A model generated the notes under the pieces. The model worked only from the letters and a program-made list of their open reading frames with translations. It was not told the origin of the DNA and did not search any database. From Acanthochlamys bracteata (taxonomy: Eukaryota > Streptophyta > Magnoliopsida > Pandanales > Velloziaceae), in NCBI GenBank assembly GCA_019914995.1, contig CM034132.1:7868662-7932661 (forward strand): DNA of 64,000 nt, written 5' to 3'. The stretch's first letter is position 1. Each line of letters opens with the position of its first letter. A program made the position numbers and the translations under genes. Below, one piece after another: positions 1 to 11,208 of the stretch.

Positions 1-1235
1 TTGCTTTGAATTTTTGAGGATTTATTTTAATTTTTGATAACTTGTTTTGATTTTGCCGATCTCTTCTAATTTTTGCAGATTTAATTTTTACGGTGTATTG
101 GATTTTATTTTTACCGTGTATTGGATTTGATTTTAACGGTATATTGGATTTGATTTAAAAGGTGTATTGGATTTGATTTTAAGGTGAAGTGGTTAGATAG
201 ATAGTTGGCTCGAAAATTATATGTTGAATGAATGCATGGTTGCCAAAATTGGGACGGGACATTGGTTCCTGTATCACAGATGTTGAAAATTTTCATATGA
301 GGCAATGAAGGGGTTTGCAATTTTTTTTGACTCACTCCGCACTGCCTCTCTTAAGCACACAGCAAGGCAGTCGGGATGGCCATGCATAGCAACCATTGCA
401 GCTGTGACTTTAGAAAAGGCAGTACAGAGAGGGAAAAAACGATGGATTGTTGCGAACAGTCCTGAAATGAAGTTGTATTCTTGAATCTCAGTGCCTACAG
501 TAAAAACATGAAACCACTGAGCCTCATTCCTCCTCTTTCTCTATTGTTCCTTTGTTGTTGATGAATGAATGCAGGAAATCTAGCTCGTGAAGCTCTTGCG
601 AATATCTCTGTCGTAAAATACTGTAAATGTAATTCCTTGAATCTGTTGTAAATTTTCTTTCCCGCTGGAAATGTAATTCCTCCTTTATTGTAATATCTCT
701 TTTTTTTTTTCTCCCGTGGAGCTCTTACAATAATTTCTTTGTAATTTCTCTACTGTAATTCGATTTACATTGTAATTCTCTTCGACGCTATTAATACAAA
801 TTCTTTTTAAATTGCTAAGATAATCTACAATGTTATCATCAAATCTAATAAAAATAAAACATAAATGACAAAAGCAAAAGAATTACATTATCGTTTAAAA
901 TTAACCGAAACATATTAGCTAAAAACTTAATACAACATACCGAATCCTTATAATAACACTGAACGTAATAACGTACAACAATTCAAAGTGATCCACGTTA
1001 TATTTAATCACAAAACGTATGATCCATGCACTGCATAATTACAACTCACAAAATAAAAATTAGTTATACTTTAATCACAATTCTATGTTTTAATCACAAC
1101 TCATTTAATCACATTAAATTCTAGCACAGTGACCACCTACCTTTTTCCCGCACTGTTTCTCCGTCTTGTTCTCTGTTTCTCGCGTCTCTACTTCAGTTGC
1201 TCTTTCATTTCGTTCTTTTCTTTCATTATTTGCCA
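1..1235 (+). repeat. Left terminal inverted repeat of MULE copy 1
   Basis: The reverse complement of this stretch aligns along 4225-5330. Shared landmarks are the run near 41-60, the aaatgtaattcc region near 668 and the pyrimidine-rich part near 1140-1230. It ends about 100 bp before the likely transposase start codon at 1335, so it probably also carries the promoter. Confidence 0.8.
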
Positions 1236-1334
1236 AACAAGCTTAGTTAAATCTCAATACTCAAATATTTCACTGTATTTCTTATTCTTCTGTGTATAAT
1301 TTGTCACAGCTTCTAAGCTCTTTTTTTCTTCTTC

Positions 1335-4038
1335 ATGGATCAACACGTTGAAGGTGTTTACCTGACATATTTTTTAATAATATGATTTTTTATTTTAATA
1401 TTGTATTACTGGATTTAAAACACGCATAATAAAATACAATCTGAATCTTTGTTACTCTCCTTAACTTTTAAAATATTGAAAGTGGAACAAAACAATGAAT
1501 GAACGAAGAACAAAATTTTTTTTAAAAGAATACATCTTTGTGATGCTAAAGCTTTTTAGATTTTTAACGCAATTCTGTTTTTATAGCGTTCCAAACAAAT
1601 CCAACCGAGTGTTCTTCTTCATCAACTCAGAATGTAAATGCAGAGAAGGAGAAGTCATTATGCTTGGATATGGTTTTTTCAACTCTTGAAGCTGCAAAAG
1701 AACTTTATATATATTATGGAAGAGCAACCGGATTTAGTGTTGTTATTCAAAGTACAGAGAAGAAAAAAAGTTCTGATGATGTCAGTGCATGTCTAATGAC
1801 TTGTCAACATTTTGGAAATTATAGAGAGCATGGCAAAAAAACAAACCGATGAGGGGTCCAAAAGAGAAGCTACTGAGAAGAGAAGAAGGTCTACAGTGAA
1901 ATGTGGATGTCTTGCCAGAATGAAAGTGACAAAGCAACCAACTGGATCGTGGAAGGTGACTCAGTATATTGATGAGCATAATCATAATTTTGTCAGTCCA
2001 GCGAAGAAGATGCGAATGCTTGTCTGTAAACATATGCCAACTGCAGCTAAGATGTTGATCGACTCATATCGTGACGAAGGTATACCCGTGAATAAAATTG
2101 TAGATATTCTTGATGGATCACAGATTGGTTTTGATGACAGAGATTGTTGGAATCATTTGGGACCATCGAAAGAATACAAAAAACCTATCCAAGGGGATGC
2201 CACAGCAGTGCTCAATTTTTTTAAGAAGAAGAGTATAGAAGATCATAATTTTTTTTATGCAATACAAATGGATAGCAAAGCAAGGGCGATAAATTTTTTT
2301 TGGGTTGATGGTCGATCACGTCTGCAGTTTGAGTATTTTGGTGCTGTGTTGTTTTTCGATACAACGTATCATACGAATGTGTATGAGATGCCGTTTGCCC
2401 TATTTACTAGAGTTAATCATCATATGCAGTCGATTCAGTTTGATTGTGCATTACTTTTGGATGAGACAGAAGAGTCCTTCATTTGGCTGTTTGAGACATA
2501 GCTTGCAGCTATTGGGGGGCGTGCTCCATCTTTTATCATTACGGATCAAGATCGGGCTATGATTGCAGCAGTTGAGAAGGTATTTCCTACCACACGACAT
2601 CAATTTTGTTTATGGCATGTGATGAAGAAATTTTTTGAAAAACTTCCACATGTTTATTTCAAAAAATCACAATTCAAAAAAGATATTCGAATGTGTATTC
2701 GGAAAACTTATACTCCTTGTGCTTTTGAATCGAGATGGAATGAATTGATATGTAAGTACAATTTGGAAGAGAACGAATGGCTACAGGGGTTATATGACAT
2801 TCGAAAAAAATGGGCTCCAGTTTATCATTTAGATATTTTTTATGCCGATATGAATACTACAGGACGCTCTGAAGGTATGAATTCTATTTACAATAATTTT
2901 TTTCGCCCAACTACAACTCTTCGTGAGTTTGTAGTGAAGAACGAAAAGTGTTTGGCTAAAATTGTTGAAAAGAAAAAGAAAGAAGATTATATTAGCGAAC
3001 ACTCTAACCGTATTATTGATGGTCATGTCTTTCTTTTGAAGAATGCAGCAAATGTATATACCGAAATATGTATAATGATTCAAAAGAGAATTTGAAAAAG
3101 CTCAAGCAGAGTATATCCTATATGATGATGAAAAGTGTAGTGATGGATTCATAACTTATATATATAAATCTCGAGTTCTCGGTGACGATCGTTCATGGAT
3201 GGTCAAATTCAATCATACCACAAAGCAAGGTTATTGTGAATGCAAATTATTTGAATTTGTACGAATTCCTTGTGGACATCTTTTAAAAATTTTTCAATCC
3301 CGTGATATGGAAATACCGGATAACTTCATTCTCAAGAAGTGGATGAAACGAGCCAATAAATTTAGAGCTGAGTATGATGATGGAGCAAAGATGCGAGGCA
3401 TGAAAATACGACTGCGAGAACTACCCAACTCCTAAAGATTTCTAGCCAGTTGTGTTATGACGCAGGTGAATCAGACAAGACTTTCCAATTGATGTTGCAA
3501 CCATTACAGAAATTATCATTGGAAATCAATGAAGTAAAGATGACTAATGAGAGCTCAAAAGTCAATTCATACACTGCCAATGAGAGCTCTCAAGGTGGTG
3601 TTAATGCATCTCAAATTCTATTTTTGAATCCAAATATTTCACAGACCAAGGGAAGAAAAAAAGAAGTAAAAGCATCGTTAAATGTTGGTAGTAGTAGAAT
3701 GAAAGGTGGTTTGGAGAAATCTCTTGCAAGAGCTAAAAGCAAAGATATACAGAGATGTGCATGTTGTAACAAGATTGGTGTTAAATGACAAACGAAATTG
3801 TCCTAAAAATTCAAATAGAAAGAAAAAGATAAGTAAGTATAATTGCTACTTAATCTTTTTTTCCTAAGTTACTAATTTTTCGATTAAAATTAGTGTTAAC
3901 TTTTGTTCAAATTTTCTTGACATGATTATTGATGAAGATGTAAACAAAGACAAACACAAAGTGAAGATAATAAAATTATACATAACGCATGGTGATGATG
4001 AATTATCAATAGGTGATGATTTTGAGATTGATTTATGA
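1335..4038 (+). pseudogene. FAR1/FHY3-type MULE transposase, broken (copy 1)
   Basis: The order of domains is a FAR1 DNA-binding domain (about 1650-2010, ending in EHNHNF), a MULE DDE core with the first Asp in FFDTTY near 2358, the second in ITDQDRA near 2545 and the Glu in GRSEGMN near 2870, then a SWIM zinc finger (CEC...CGH, 3239-3281) and a C-terminal knuckle. A short first exon (MDQHVE, 1335-1353) and a last acidic exon after a small intron fit the splice signals but are inferred. Breaks: a frameshift near 1850, an in-frame TAG at 2499-2501 where the family usually has Trp, and further frameshifts near 3060, 3390 and 3785. The first two are shared with the second copy; the later ones are private to this copy. 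It acted in DNA cut-and-paste transposition, but as read it cannot make a full protein. Confidence 0.85.
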
Positions 4039-4224
4039 AGTCGGGATGACTGTTGTTCAAATGTAAATTTTGTATAGCTATCATATGTAAATTATAATTT
4101 TGTTCAACTGTAAAGGTTGTATGGGTTTTGTTTTGAGATATAAACTCACTTTTTCATTTTTGTATTATCTTCTTGCTTATAACGTTATTGCTTATAACAT
4201 TACTAGTATTTGAATTGAGATTAA

Positions 4225-5330
4225 AAGCAAATTAGAGAAAAAATGAAAAAGAAGAACGAAATAACAAAAGAAAGAAAAACAGTGAGAGAGAAACAGGCGG
4301 GAGAGATACAAAGACGGGAGAGAGTAGGTCTAGCATTTAAGAACATATGAATATGTGATTAATGAGTTGTGAATAAAACGATAAGATAATAATGCTGACA
4401 CATAATAAGTATTTGATTAGTGAGTTATTATAAGGATTCGGTACGTTATTACGTTCAACGTTATTATAAGGACTCGGTACGTTGTATTAAGTTTTTAGCT
4501 AATATATTTCGGTTAATTTTAAATAATAATGTAATTCTTTTGCTTTTGTCTTTTATGTTTTAGTTTTATTAGATTTGATGATAACATTGTAGATTATCTC
4601 AGCAATTTAAAAGAATTTGTATTAACAAATAAGAAGAGAATTACAATGTAAATCAATTACTGAGAGAAAATTACAAATAAATTATTGTAAGAGAATTACA
4701 GGAGAAAGAAAAAGACAAAATCTTGTTACATTTCCAGCGGGAAAGAAGATTTACAACAGATGAGGAATTACATTTACAATATTTCACGACAGAGACATTC
4801 GCAAGAGCTCTACGAGCTAGATTTCCTGCATTCATTCATCAACAACAAAGGAACAATAGAAAAGGAGGAGGAATGAGGCTCAGTGGTTTCATGTTTTTAC
4901 TGTAGGCACTGAGATTCAAAGATACAACTTCATTTCAGGACTGTTCGCAACAATCTATCGTTTTTTTTCTCTCTGCACTGCCTTTTCTAAAGTCACAAAT
5001 TGGCGTGGGTTGCCATCATGTGGCCATCCTGATTGCTTTCTTTGTGTGCTTAAGAGAGGCGATCAAGAGTGAGTCAAAAAAAATTGCAAACTCCATCATT
5101 GCCTCATATGAAAATTTCCAACAGCTGTGATACAGGAAACCAATGTCTCGTTCTAATTTTGGCAACCATGCATTCATTCAATATATAATTTCGAGCCAAC
5201 TAAAATCAAATCAATACACCAGTAAAAAACAAATTCGCAAAAATTAGAAGAGATCGGTAAAATCAAAACAAATTATCAAAAATTAAAATAAATCCTCAAA
5301 AATTCAAAACAAATTATAAAAAATTAAAAT
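4225..5330 (-). repeat. Right terminal inverted repeat of MULE copy 1
   Basis: Reverse complement of 1-1235 with indels; the outermost part at 5225-5310 mirrors positions 1-95. The open stretch at 4723-4905 is a by-product of the repeat and is not a gene. Several CAG-containing words intact in copy 2 are altered here, for example near 4625 and 5010-5070. Confidence 0.8.
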
Positions 5331-5970
5331 TCGAAGTTGGCCGGAGTTGAGTCGAGCGGGAGAAACCGAGCCGTAACCAAGCGGTGAACTCGATTTTGCT
5401 CGTTTCGATGGTAACTGCATCTGCACCGTTGAAGCCGATAAGTGCTACAAGAATCACAGCCGTTGAACCGAGTCAAGTGCCAACAAAAAACATCCGCACC
5501 GGCCGGACGGTGGAGATGAAATCGAGCCCGAATCTCGATCACAAGCCAAAATAGACACCGGGATCCGACATCGACCCGTAACTGAGTCGAGAAAACTCGA
5601 TTTGCTCGTTTCGAAGCCGGAGTCGGAGTCGAGCCCAGATCTCGATTGAAAGCCGAGATGGACACCAGGATCCGAAATCGGCCGTAATCGAGCCGAGACA
5701 ACTCGACGGCCGGTGTCGGGCGTCGGCCGGAGGCGAACCCGAGCCCAGATCTCGATCGAAAGCGGAGATGGACACAAGGATCCGAAATCGGAGCCATAAC
5801 TAAGCAGAGAAAACTCGATTTTTGCTCGTTTGGAAGCCAGAACTGAATCAAAATCGGAGACGAAATCGAGCCGTGGTCTTGATCAAAAGCCGAACCAAAC
5901 CAAAATCACAAAATTGAGCCGCCAAGAATTCGATTCCGGTGGAATCGCGAAATCGAGCTGGCCGGAGAAC
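5330..5970. repeat. GC-richer tandem repeat array, unit about 110 bp (copy 1)
   Basis: Words such as AACTCGATTT-TGCTCGTTT, GAGCC(C)AGATCTCGAT and GGATCCGAAATC recur at spacings of about 107, 114 and 205 bp (for example at 5387, 5592, 5699 and 5813). This gives roughly four to five degenerate units. The composition is clearly more GC-rich than its surroundings. Open frames on the minus strand here are low-complexity translations of the repeat, with no homology I recognise, so I do not call a gene. Confidence 0.75.
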
Positions 5971-6354
5971 TCGATTCGGCTCGGGGAGGAGAAGACGCGA
6001 ACGCTGCTACAGACAGATGAAGAAAATAAGCATGGTGAACGAATAAAACCCTCGCGCCCGCTGCTTAGTAGTTATATTCCTGATCATTCATCTGCACCGT
6101 TGAAAAATTAAATGAAACAATCACAGCCGTTGATCCTATACCTTTGCCTACAATAAAACATGTATCTGAAAGGATGGGATGTGCCTACATCCCATCTCAG
6201 ATATATATATAAGGGCACTCTCAGGCACTCCCTTTTCGGTTTATTGCCGGAGTGACTTTCAAATCCAATCTCCACCTTCGGATATAAAGAATTATGAATT
6301 AAAAACCTACCCACGTATATCTGCGTGTTGCGCACATTGCATTCTGAACCTCGG
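5970..6354. other. Non-coding spacer with an echo of the GC-rich array
   Basis: No gene is seen. The stretch CATCTGCACCGTTGAA followed by AATCACAGCCGTTGA near 6088-6135 repeats the words at 5419-5466, so the two stretches are diverged copies. A TATA-like run (atatatatataag) lies at 6200-6212. Confidence 0.5.
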
Positions 6355-9300
6355 ATGCTTATCAGATGGTCAAATTTGATCACACGAATGTACACGTTAA
6401 TTAGTCTTACGCAATCGGTATATAAAACAACTTGTCAACTTGCTCACATTTTTCTCCTCTTCTTTCTTTTTTTTTTTGTTCTTTCCGTTTTGTTCTCTTC
6501 CTTCTTCCTTACAGTCGCTCACCAATCTCGCTCTCGTTTGCGATCTTCCTCTTCTTCTTCCTTGCCGCCGATTCATTTTTTTTCATTCCTTCTCCTTACT
6601 TTAATCCCTATCTAACTCCTTTCCCTCAGTCGTAAGCTTCAAATCTGAATTCATTCGTTGCGGCAACAACATTTGATCGACGGCCGACGATTGAAATTAG
6701 AGCTAACAATCCATTAATTTTTATTCCTCTCGTTCTTCTATGTGTCAAGTGTTCAATATCTGCATTCGTTGCCATTCGTCCGTCGTCGTTCATTGTGGCC
6801 AAAATATTAAATCGCCGACTGACAATCGATATTTAGGTATCATTTTAAACACATTTTTGCTAATATTCTAGATTTAACATTTTAACGTTTTAAATGGGTT
6901 TTTTGAGCTTTCTATAGAGAGCTTGAGCTTGTTGATGATCTTACTAGAGTTCTTGAATGTAGCAACTATATGAATGTGCATGCTACTTGTCTTTGCTTCT
7001 TATACATTTTGCAGAAATTTTAGAACATATATGAAGGGTGTCACCAATTTTAACTTAATATGTAAGGGATTTTCTATAATACATAAATCATGTGAATTCA
7101 TTTTTCTTGATGAGTTTGACAAAACTAATCATATTGTTTCTTTGCGCTGATGAATTATTTTCTATTTTTCTGTTCAAAGATTGTACATTGCAGTTGTAGA
7201 GAGGGAAGCACAAAACAAGGGACGTGCCTGCCTGAACTAGCTCTATATGTATACATTATTTTCTGATCTATGATATCGTATATAGGTACTTAGTTGTTCC
7301 AATACAATGTTAGTTAGTTGGTCAAGAAATTTCTTCAATTGACGTTGATGTCGTCTCTCCCGATCTTAGTTTCTTATTTGACATGGATGAAGCTAATGTA
7401 GGTGGAATGGGTTATTGTTTTGTGAGGTAACATAAGCATTTTCATAAAGAGATTTCTTCATCCATGTACTAGTAATTGTTCTGCAATTCTTCTATCATCT
7501 TTCATCTTGATTAGTTTGTGAAAGATGATAAGCAGAATAACTACTATCATATTGAAATAATAAGAGTAAATATCTGATATAAAATACTTTGTAGAAGTTT
7601 TCTTTCTTGTATTGTCTTAAATTTACAAAGCAATGCATATACACTTTACAAAATAGATACACATACAACAAGAATATTTGACATTACATAGGATATTCAA
7701 ACAATAGACATTAGTTTGAAGCTCAAACTTCTAAAATTGCAAATCAAAATACTAGACATTTGTTTGCTCGATCTCAACTTTTGGCATGATTGAAATTTGG
7801 TGTAACGATAGTAAGCGCATACATAATCACACCTCCATACGTTATGTCACCAAATTTGATATCACAAGCATCGGTCTTCATATCTTAATAGTCCAATTTG
7901 CATGCCGTATAATTACATATGAAAATCAAACCATCCTTGATTTTAATCAGGCTACCTACTTTCAGCCAAGATGATTTCAAACGACTTCATTTTTGTTAAT
8001 TAACAGCTTCCATCAGCTGCAGCCAAATCAAATACCATAACTGTGAGTGTGTTTAGCAAGCGTTCTAGAAAAGTAGCTTTTCATTTTTTCAATTTACGTT
8101 TTCCAATGCATTTTTAATAAATATTTAGATAATTTATTTAAAAATTTAAAAAGTATAGAAAAATTATACAAAGTGAGATTTTTTTATTACTTATTTTTAT
8201 TATTTTTTAAGTAAAAAATAGAGCTTATTTTTCAAAAAAGACAAAATTACTCTCTATTTTAGAAAAAACTCTATTTCAAAAACACTCTACATGTTTTTGA
8301 CAAAATCATTACCTTCAGACTCACCAAACAAGAAATTAGTTAGATGCAAGAAGTTATAAAAGAGAAGTTCCTTAACAAATAGTATTCTTATAAACAAAAA
8401 TAACCTGACTACGGGCAGTTGTTCTAACCAGATATCACAAAACCTTCAACAAGTTGAGGAATTAAACAGATGATTGAAAAAACAAAAAAAGTTCTGCTCA
8501 ACAGAAGAAACATAGCAAACAAAATCAAGATTAAATCAAGGAAAGAAAAACAATACCTTACACTTAGTGGTGTTAATCTCTTCATTCACTGCCATATTTT
8601 TCATTCAAGAGGTAGAACCCCAAACATTCTTGAATCAATCAAAATCATTTTTTTCCTCCACATCACATCAAATTAAACTATTTAGCACAAATAATTTCGC
8701 AAAACAATATCAAAACAAGAACAGAGCTAAAGAGAAGTGAAAGAGGAAGAAAGAAGGAACGATAAAGAATAAAAGAGAGGGAGATTAGAGTGAGTGATGG
8801 TGCGACAACTAACGCGTGTTGTTGGGAATCACTTGCTTTTCTTCTTTCTTCCTTTCTTTCATCAATGACCACTTGTCACACCCTTCAATTACTAAAGAAA
8901 TCCCTTACATTTTCTACAAAATGTATGAGGAAGTAAAGACAAGTAGCATTAACATTCACACAGTTGCTATATTCAAGTGCTCTAGTAAGATCTCCAGCAA
9001 GCTCAAAGTCTCTAGATAAAGCTCAAAAATTTCTGTTTAAAATGTTCAAAATTTTAAAATCTTAAAAGTCACAATACTGCAGCAAAAAAGTATTTAAACG
9101 ATACATAAATATCGATCGTTGGTCAGCAATCTAACGCATTGGCTACAATGAACGACTGCCGACAAATGGTGGCGAATTCAAAAATTGAACACTTTACAAA
9201 GTATAGAAGAATGAGAGGAGTAAATTTTAATGGGTTATTAGCCTTAATTTCAATCGTCGGTCGCAATCAAACGTTGTTGCCGTAACGAGCGCAGTTGAGT

Positions 9301-9555
9301 TGAAGCTTACGATGAGGGAAAGGAGAAATTTTTATAGGGATTGAAGGAAGGAGAAAGAATGAAGAAAAAACAAACCAACACCAAGGAAGAAGAAAAGGGA
9401 GATCGTGAACGGGAGGAGATCGGCAAGCAACTGCAAGGAAGAAGGCAAAGGAAAAAAGTGCACGAGTTGATGAAATTGTCACGATCACGATGATCGTAAA
9501 AAACCATTTACTAACGCGTACATTCACGGATCAAATCTAACCGTCGGATAAGCAT
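6355..9555. mobile_element. Non-autonomous element with about 700-bp inverted repeats (copy 1)
   Basis: The left arm (about 6355-7060) is repeated in inverted form at about 8860-9555. Matching words include ATGCTTATC at the outer edge, the CT-rich tract with TTCTTCTTCCTTG, GTAAGCTTCAA, CGGCAACAAC and TCTTACTAGAG toward the centre. The interior (7060-8860) has only short open frames and no recognised protein. Long arms and lack of a transposase suggest a non-autonomous Mutator-type element, but exact ends and a target duplication could not be fixed. Confidence 0.65.
8045..8310. repeat. AT-rich MITE-like repeat (copy 1)
   Basis: It begins GTGTGTTTAGCAAGCG, followed by a very AT-rich stretch with aaaatagagcttattttt-type words. 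Similar sequence appears at 17938-18200, 39428-39680 and, in part, 26690-26830, so it is a dispersed family. No coding capacity. Confidence 0.45.
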
Positions 9556-9893
9556 ATATATCAATGTCGGCTCTATACTACAGTAGATCGAACCGCATCG
9601 CCCGATCCTATTCTTTGTTCATGGGCGGTTGGGTTGGCCCGTTTAATCCGGTGTAGATTTATATTTCTAATTGCGAGTGGGTTCAATGTATAGGTATAAA
9701 GGTACACGTTTGAGTATAAATTATAAACTCATAAATAAATACCAACTAAGCTTTGCCATTTAGTTAATAAACTGATCAGTATCTTACTATCTTATGATAG
9801 CAATTATGCTTTTATATAGTTTCTTAACATGGGATAGTAACTACCAAAGTAGGCGTGTAAGATTTGAAGTTGAAAGTGCATTATGTCAACTAT
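9556..9893. other. End of duplication unit, no gene
   Basis: Sequence between the inner element and the duplication junction. It contains no open frame of note and no repeat that I recognise beyond its second copy at 19444-19789. Confidence 0.5.
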
Positions 9894-9910
9894 GAAGTTG
9901 AAAGTGCATT
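9866..9910 (+). repeat. Duplication junction with a 17-bp direct repeat
   Basis: The word gaagttgaaagtgcatt occurs at 9866-9882 and again at 9894-9910, directly at the join into the left TIR of copy 2. At the right end of copy 2 the first occurrence is present (19761-19777) but the second is not. The second occurrence therefore looks like a templated insertion at the breakpoint. Confidence 0.8.
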
Positions 9911-11105
9911 AATAACTTGTTTTGATTTTGCTTGATCTCTTCTAATTTTTGCAGATTTAATTTTTACGGTGTATTGGATTTTATTTTTACCGTGTATTGG
10001 ATTTGATTTTAACGGTATATTGATTTGATTTAAAAGGTGTATTGGATTTGATTTTAAGGTGAAGTGGTTAGATAGATAGTTGGCTCGAAAATTATATGTT
10101 GAATGAATGCATGGTTGCCAAAATTGGGACGGGACATTGGTTCCTGTATCACAGATGTTGAAAATTTTCATATGAGGCAATGAAGGGGTTTGCAATTTTT
10201 TTTGACTCACTCCGCACTGCCTCTCTTAAGCACACAGCAAGGCAGTCGGGATGGCCATGCATAGCAACCATTGCAACTGTGACTTTAGAAAAGGCAGTAC
10301 AGAGAGGGAAAAAACGATGGATTGTTGCGAACAGTCCTGAAATGAAGTTGTATTCTTGAATCTCAGTGCCTACAGTAAAAACATGAAACCACCGAGCCTC
10401 ATTCCTCCTCTTTCTCTATTGTTCCTTTGTTGTTGATGAATGAATGCAGGAAATCTAGCTCGTGAAGCTCTTGCGAATATCTCTGTCGTAAAATACTGTA
10501 AATGTAATTCCTTGAATCTGTTGTAAATTTTCTTTCCAGCTGGAAATGTAATTCCTCCTTTATTGTAATATCTCTTTTTTTTTTCTCCCGTGGAGCTCTT
10601 ACAATAATTTCTTTGTAATTTCTCTACTGTAATTCGATTTACATTGTAATTCTCTTCGACGCTATTAATACAAATTCTTTTTAAATTGCTAAGATAATCT
10701 ACAATGTTATCATCAAATCTAATAAAAATAAAACATAAATGACAAAAGCAAAAGAATTACATTATCGTTTAAAATTAACCGAAACATATTAGCTAAAAAC
10801 TTAATACAACATACCGAATCCTTATAATAACACTGAACGTAATAACGTACAACAATTCAAAGTGATCCACGTTATATTTAATCACAAAACGTATGATCCA
10901 TGCACTGCATAATTACAACTCACAAAATAAAAATTAGTTATACTTTAATCACAATTCTATGTTTTAATCACAACTCATTTAATCACATTAAATTCTAGCA
11001 CAGTGACCACCTACCTTTTTCCCGCACTGTTTCTCCGTCTTGTTCTCTGTTTCTCGCGTCTCTACTTCAGTTGCTCTTTCATTTCGTTCTTTTCTTTCAT
11101 TATTT
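9911..11105 (+). repeat. Left terminal inverted repeat of MULE copy 2 (truncated)
   Basis: Aligns with 36-1235 and, inverted, with 14093-15165. It differs from copy 1 at only a few places in its first kilobase (for example near 9931, 10276, 10393 and 10539). Confidence 0.8.
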
Positions 11106-11208
11106 GCCAAACAAGCTTAGTTAAATCTCAATACTCAAATATTTCACTGTATTTCTTATTCTTCTGTGTATAATTTGTCACAGCTTCTAAGCTCTTTTTT
11201 TCTTCTTC

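Larger units (their letters stand above)
1..5330 (+). mobile_element. Mutator-like element (MULE) with long TIRs, copy 1
   Basis: The first about 1.2 kb and the stretch about 4225-5330 are reverse complements of each other with small indels, forming long terminal inverted repeats. Between them lies a FAR1/MULE-type transposase gene on the plus strand. Long TIRs plus a transposase with a MULE DDE core and SWIM finger are the hallmark of Mutator-like elements. The left end touches the window edge, so the true terminus and the expected 9-bp target duplication cannot be read. Confidence 0.85.
1..9893. repeat. Tandem segmental duplication, copy 1 (about 9.9 kb unit)
   Basis: This block is repeated almost base for base at 9911-19789 in the same orientation. 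Landmarks are shifted by 9875 bp at the left (41 matches 9916) and by 9895 bp at the right (9894 matches 19789), so small insertions add about 20 bp. The unit contains a Mutator-like element, a GC-rich tandem array and a second inverted-repeat element. Copy 1 starts at or before the window edge, so further copies to the left cannot be excluded. The similarity is direct; whether it is biological or an assembly duplication is open. Confidence 0.93.

Noticed and set aside
4723..4905. Open frame of 60 codons, identical at 14594-14776
   Set aside because: It lies wholly inside the MULE right TIR and has no protein similarity; a by-product of the repeat.
5324..5851. Minus-strand open frame of 175 codons, and the 211-codon counterpart at 15172-15807
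   Set aside because: It is the translation of a GC-rich array of about 110-bp repeats; several frames are open at once and the sequence is repetitive without a known domain.
6325..6635. Hydrophobic-looking open frames, with similar ones on the other strand at 9267-9527
   Set aside because: They translate the CT-rich tract of the inverted arms; Phe/Leu/Ser runs come from base composition.
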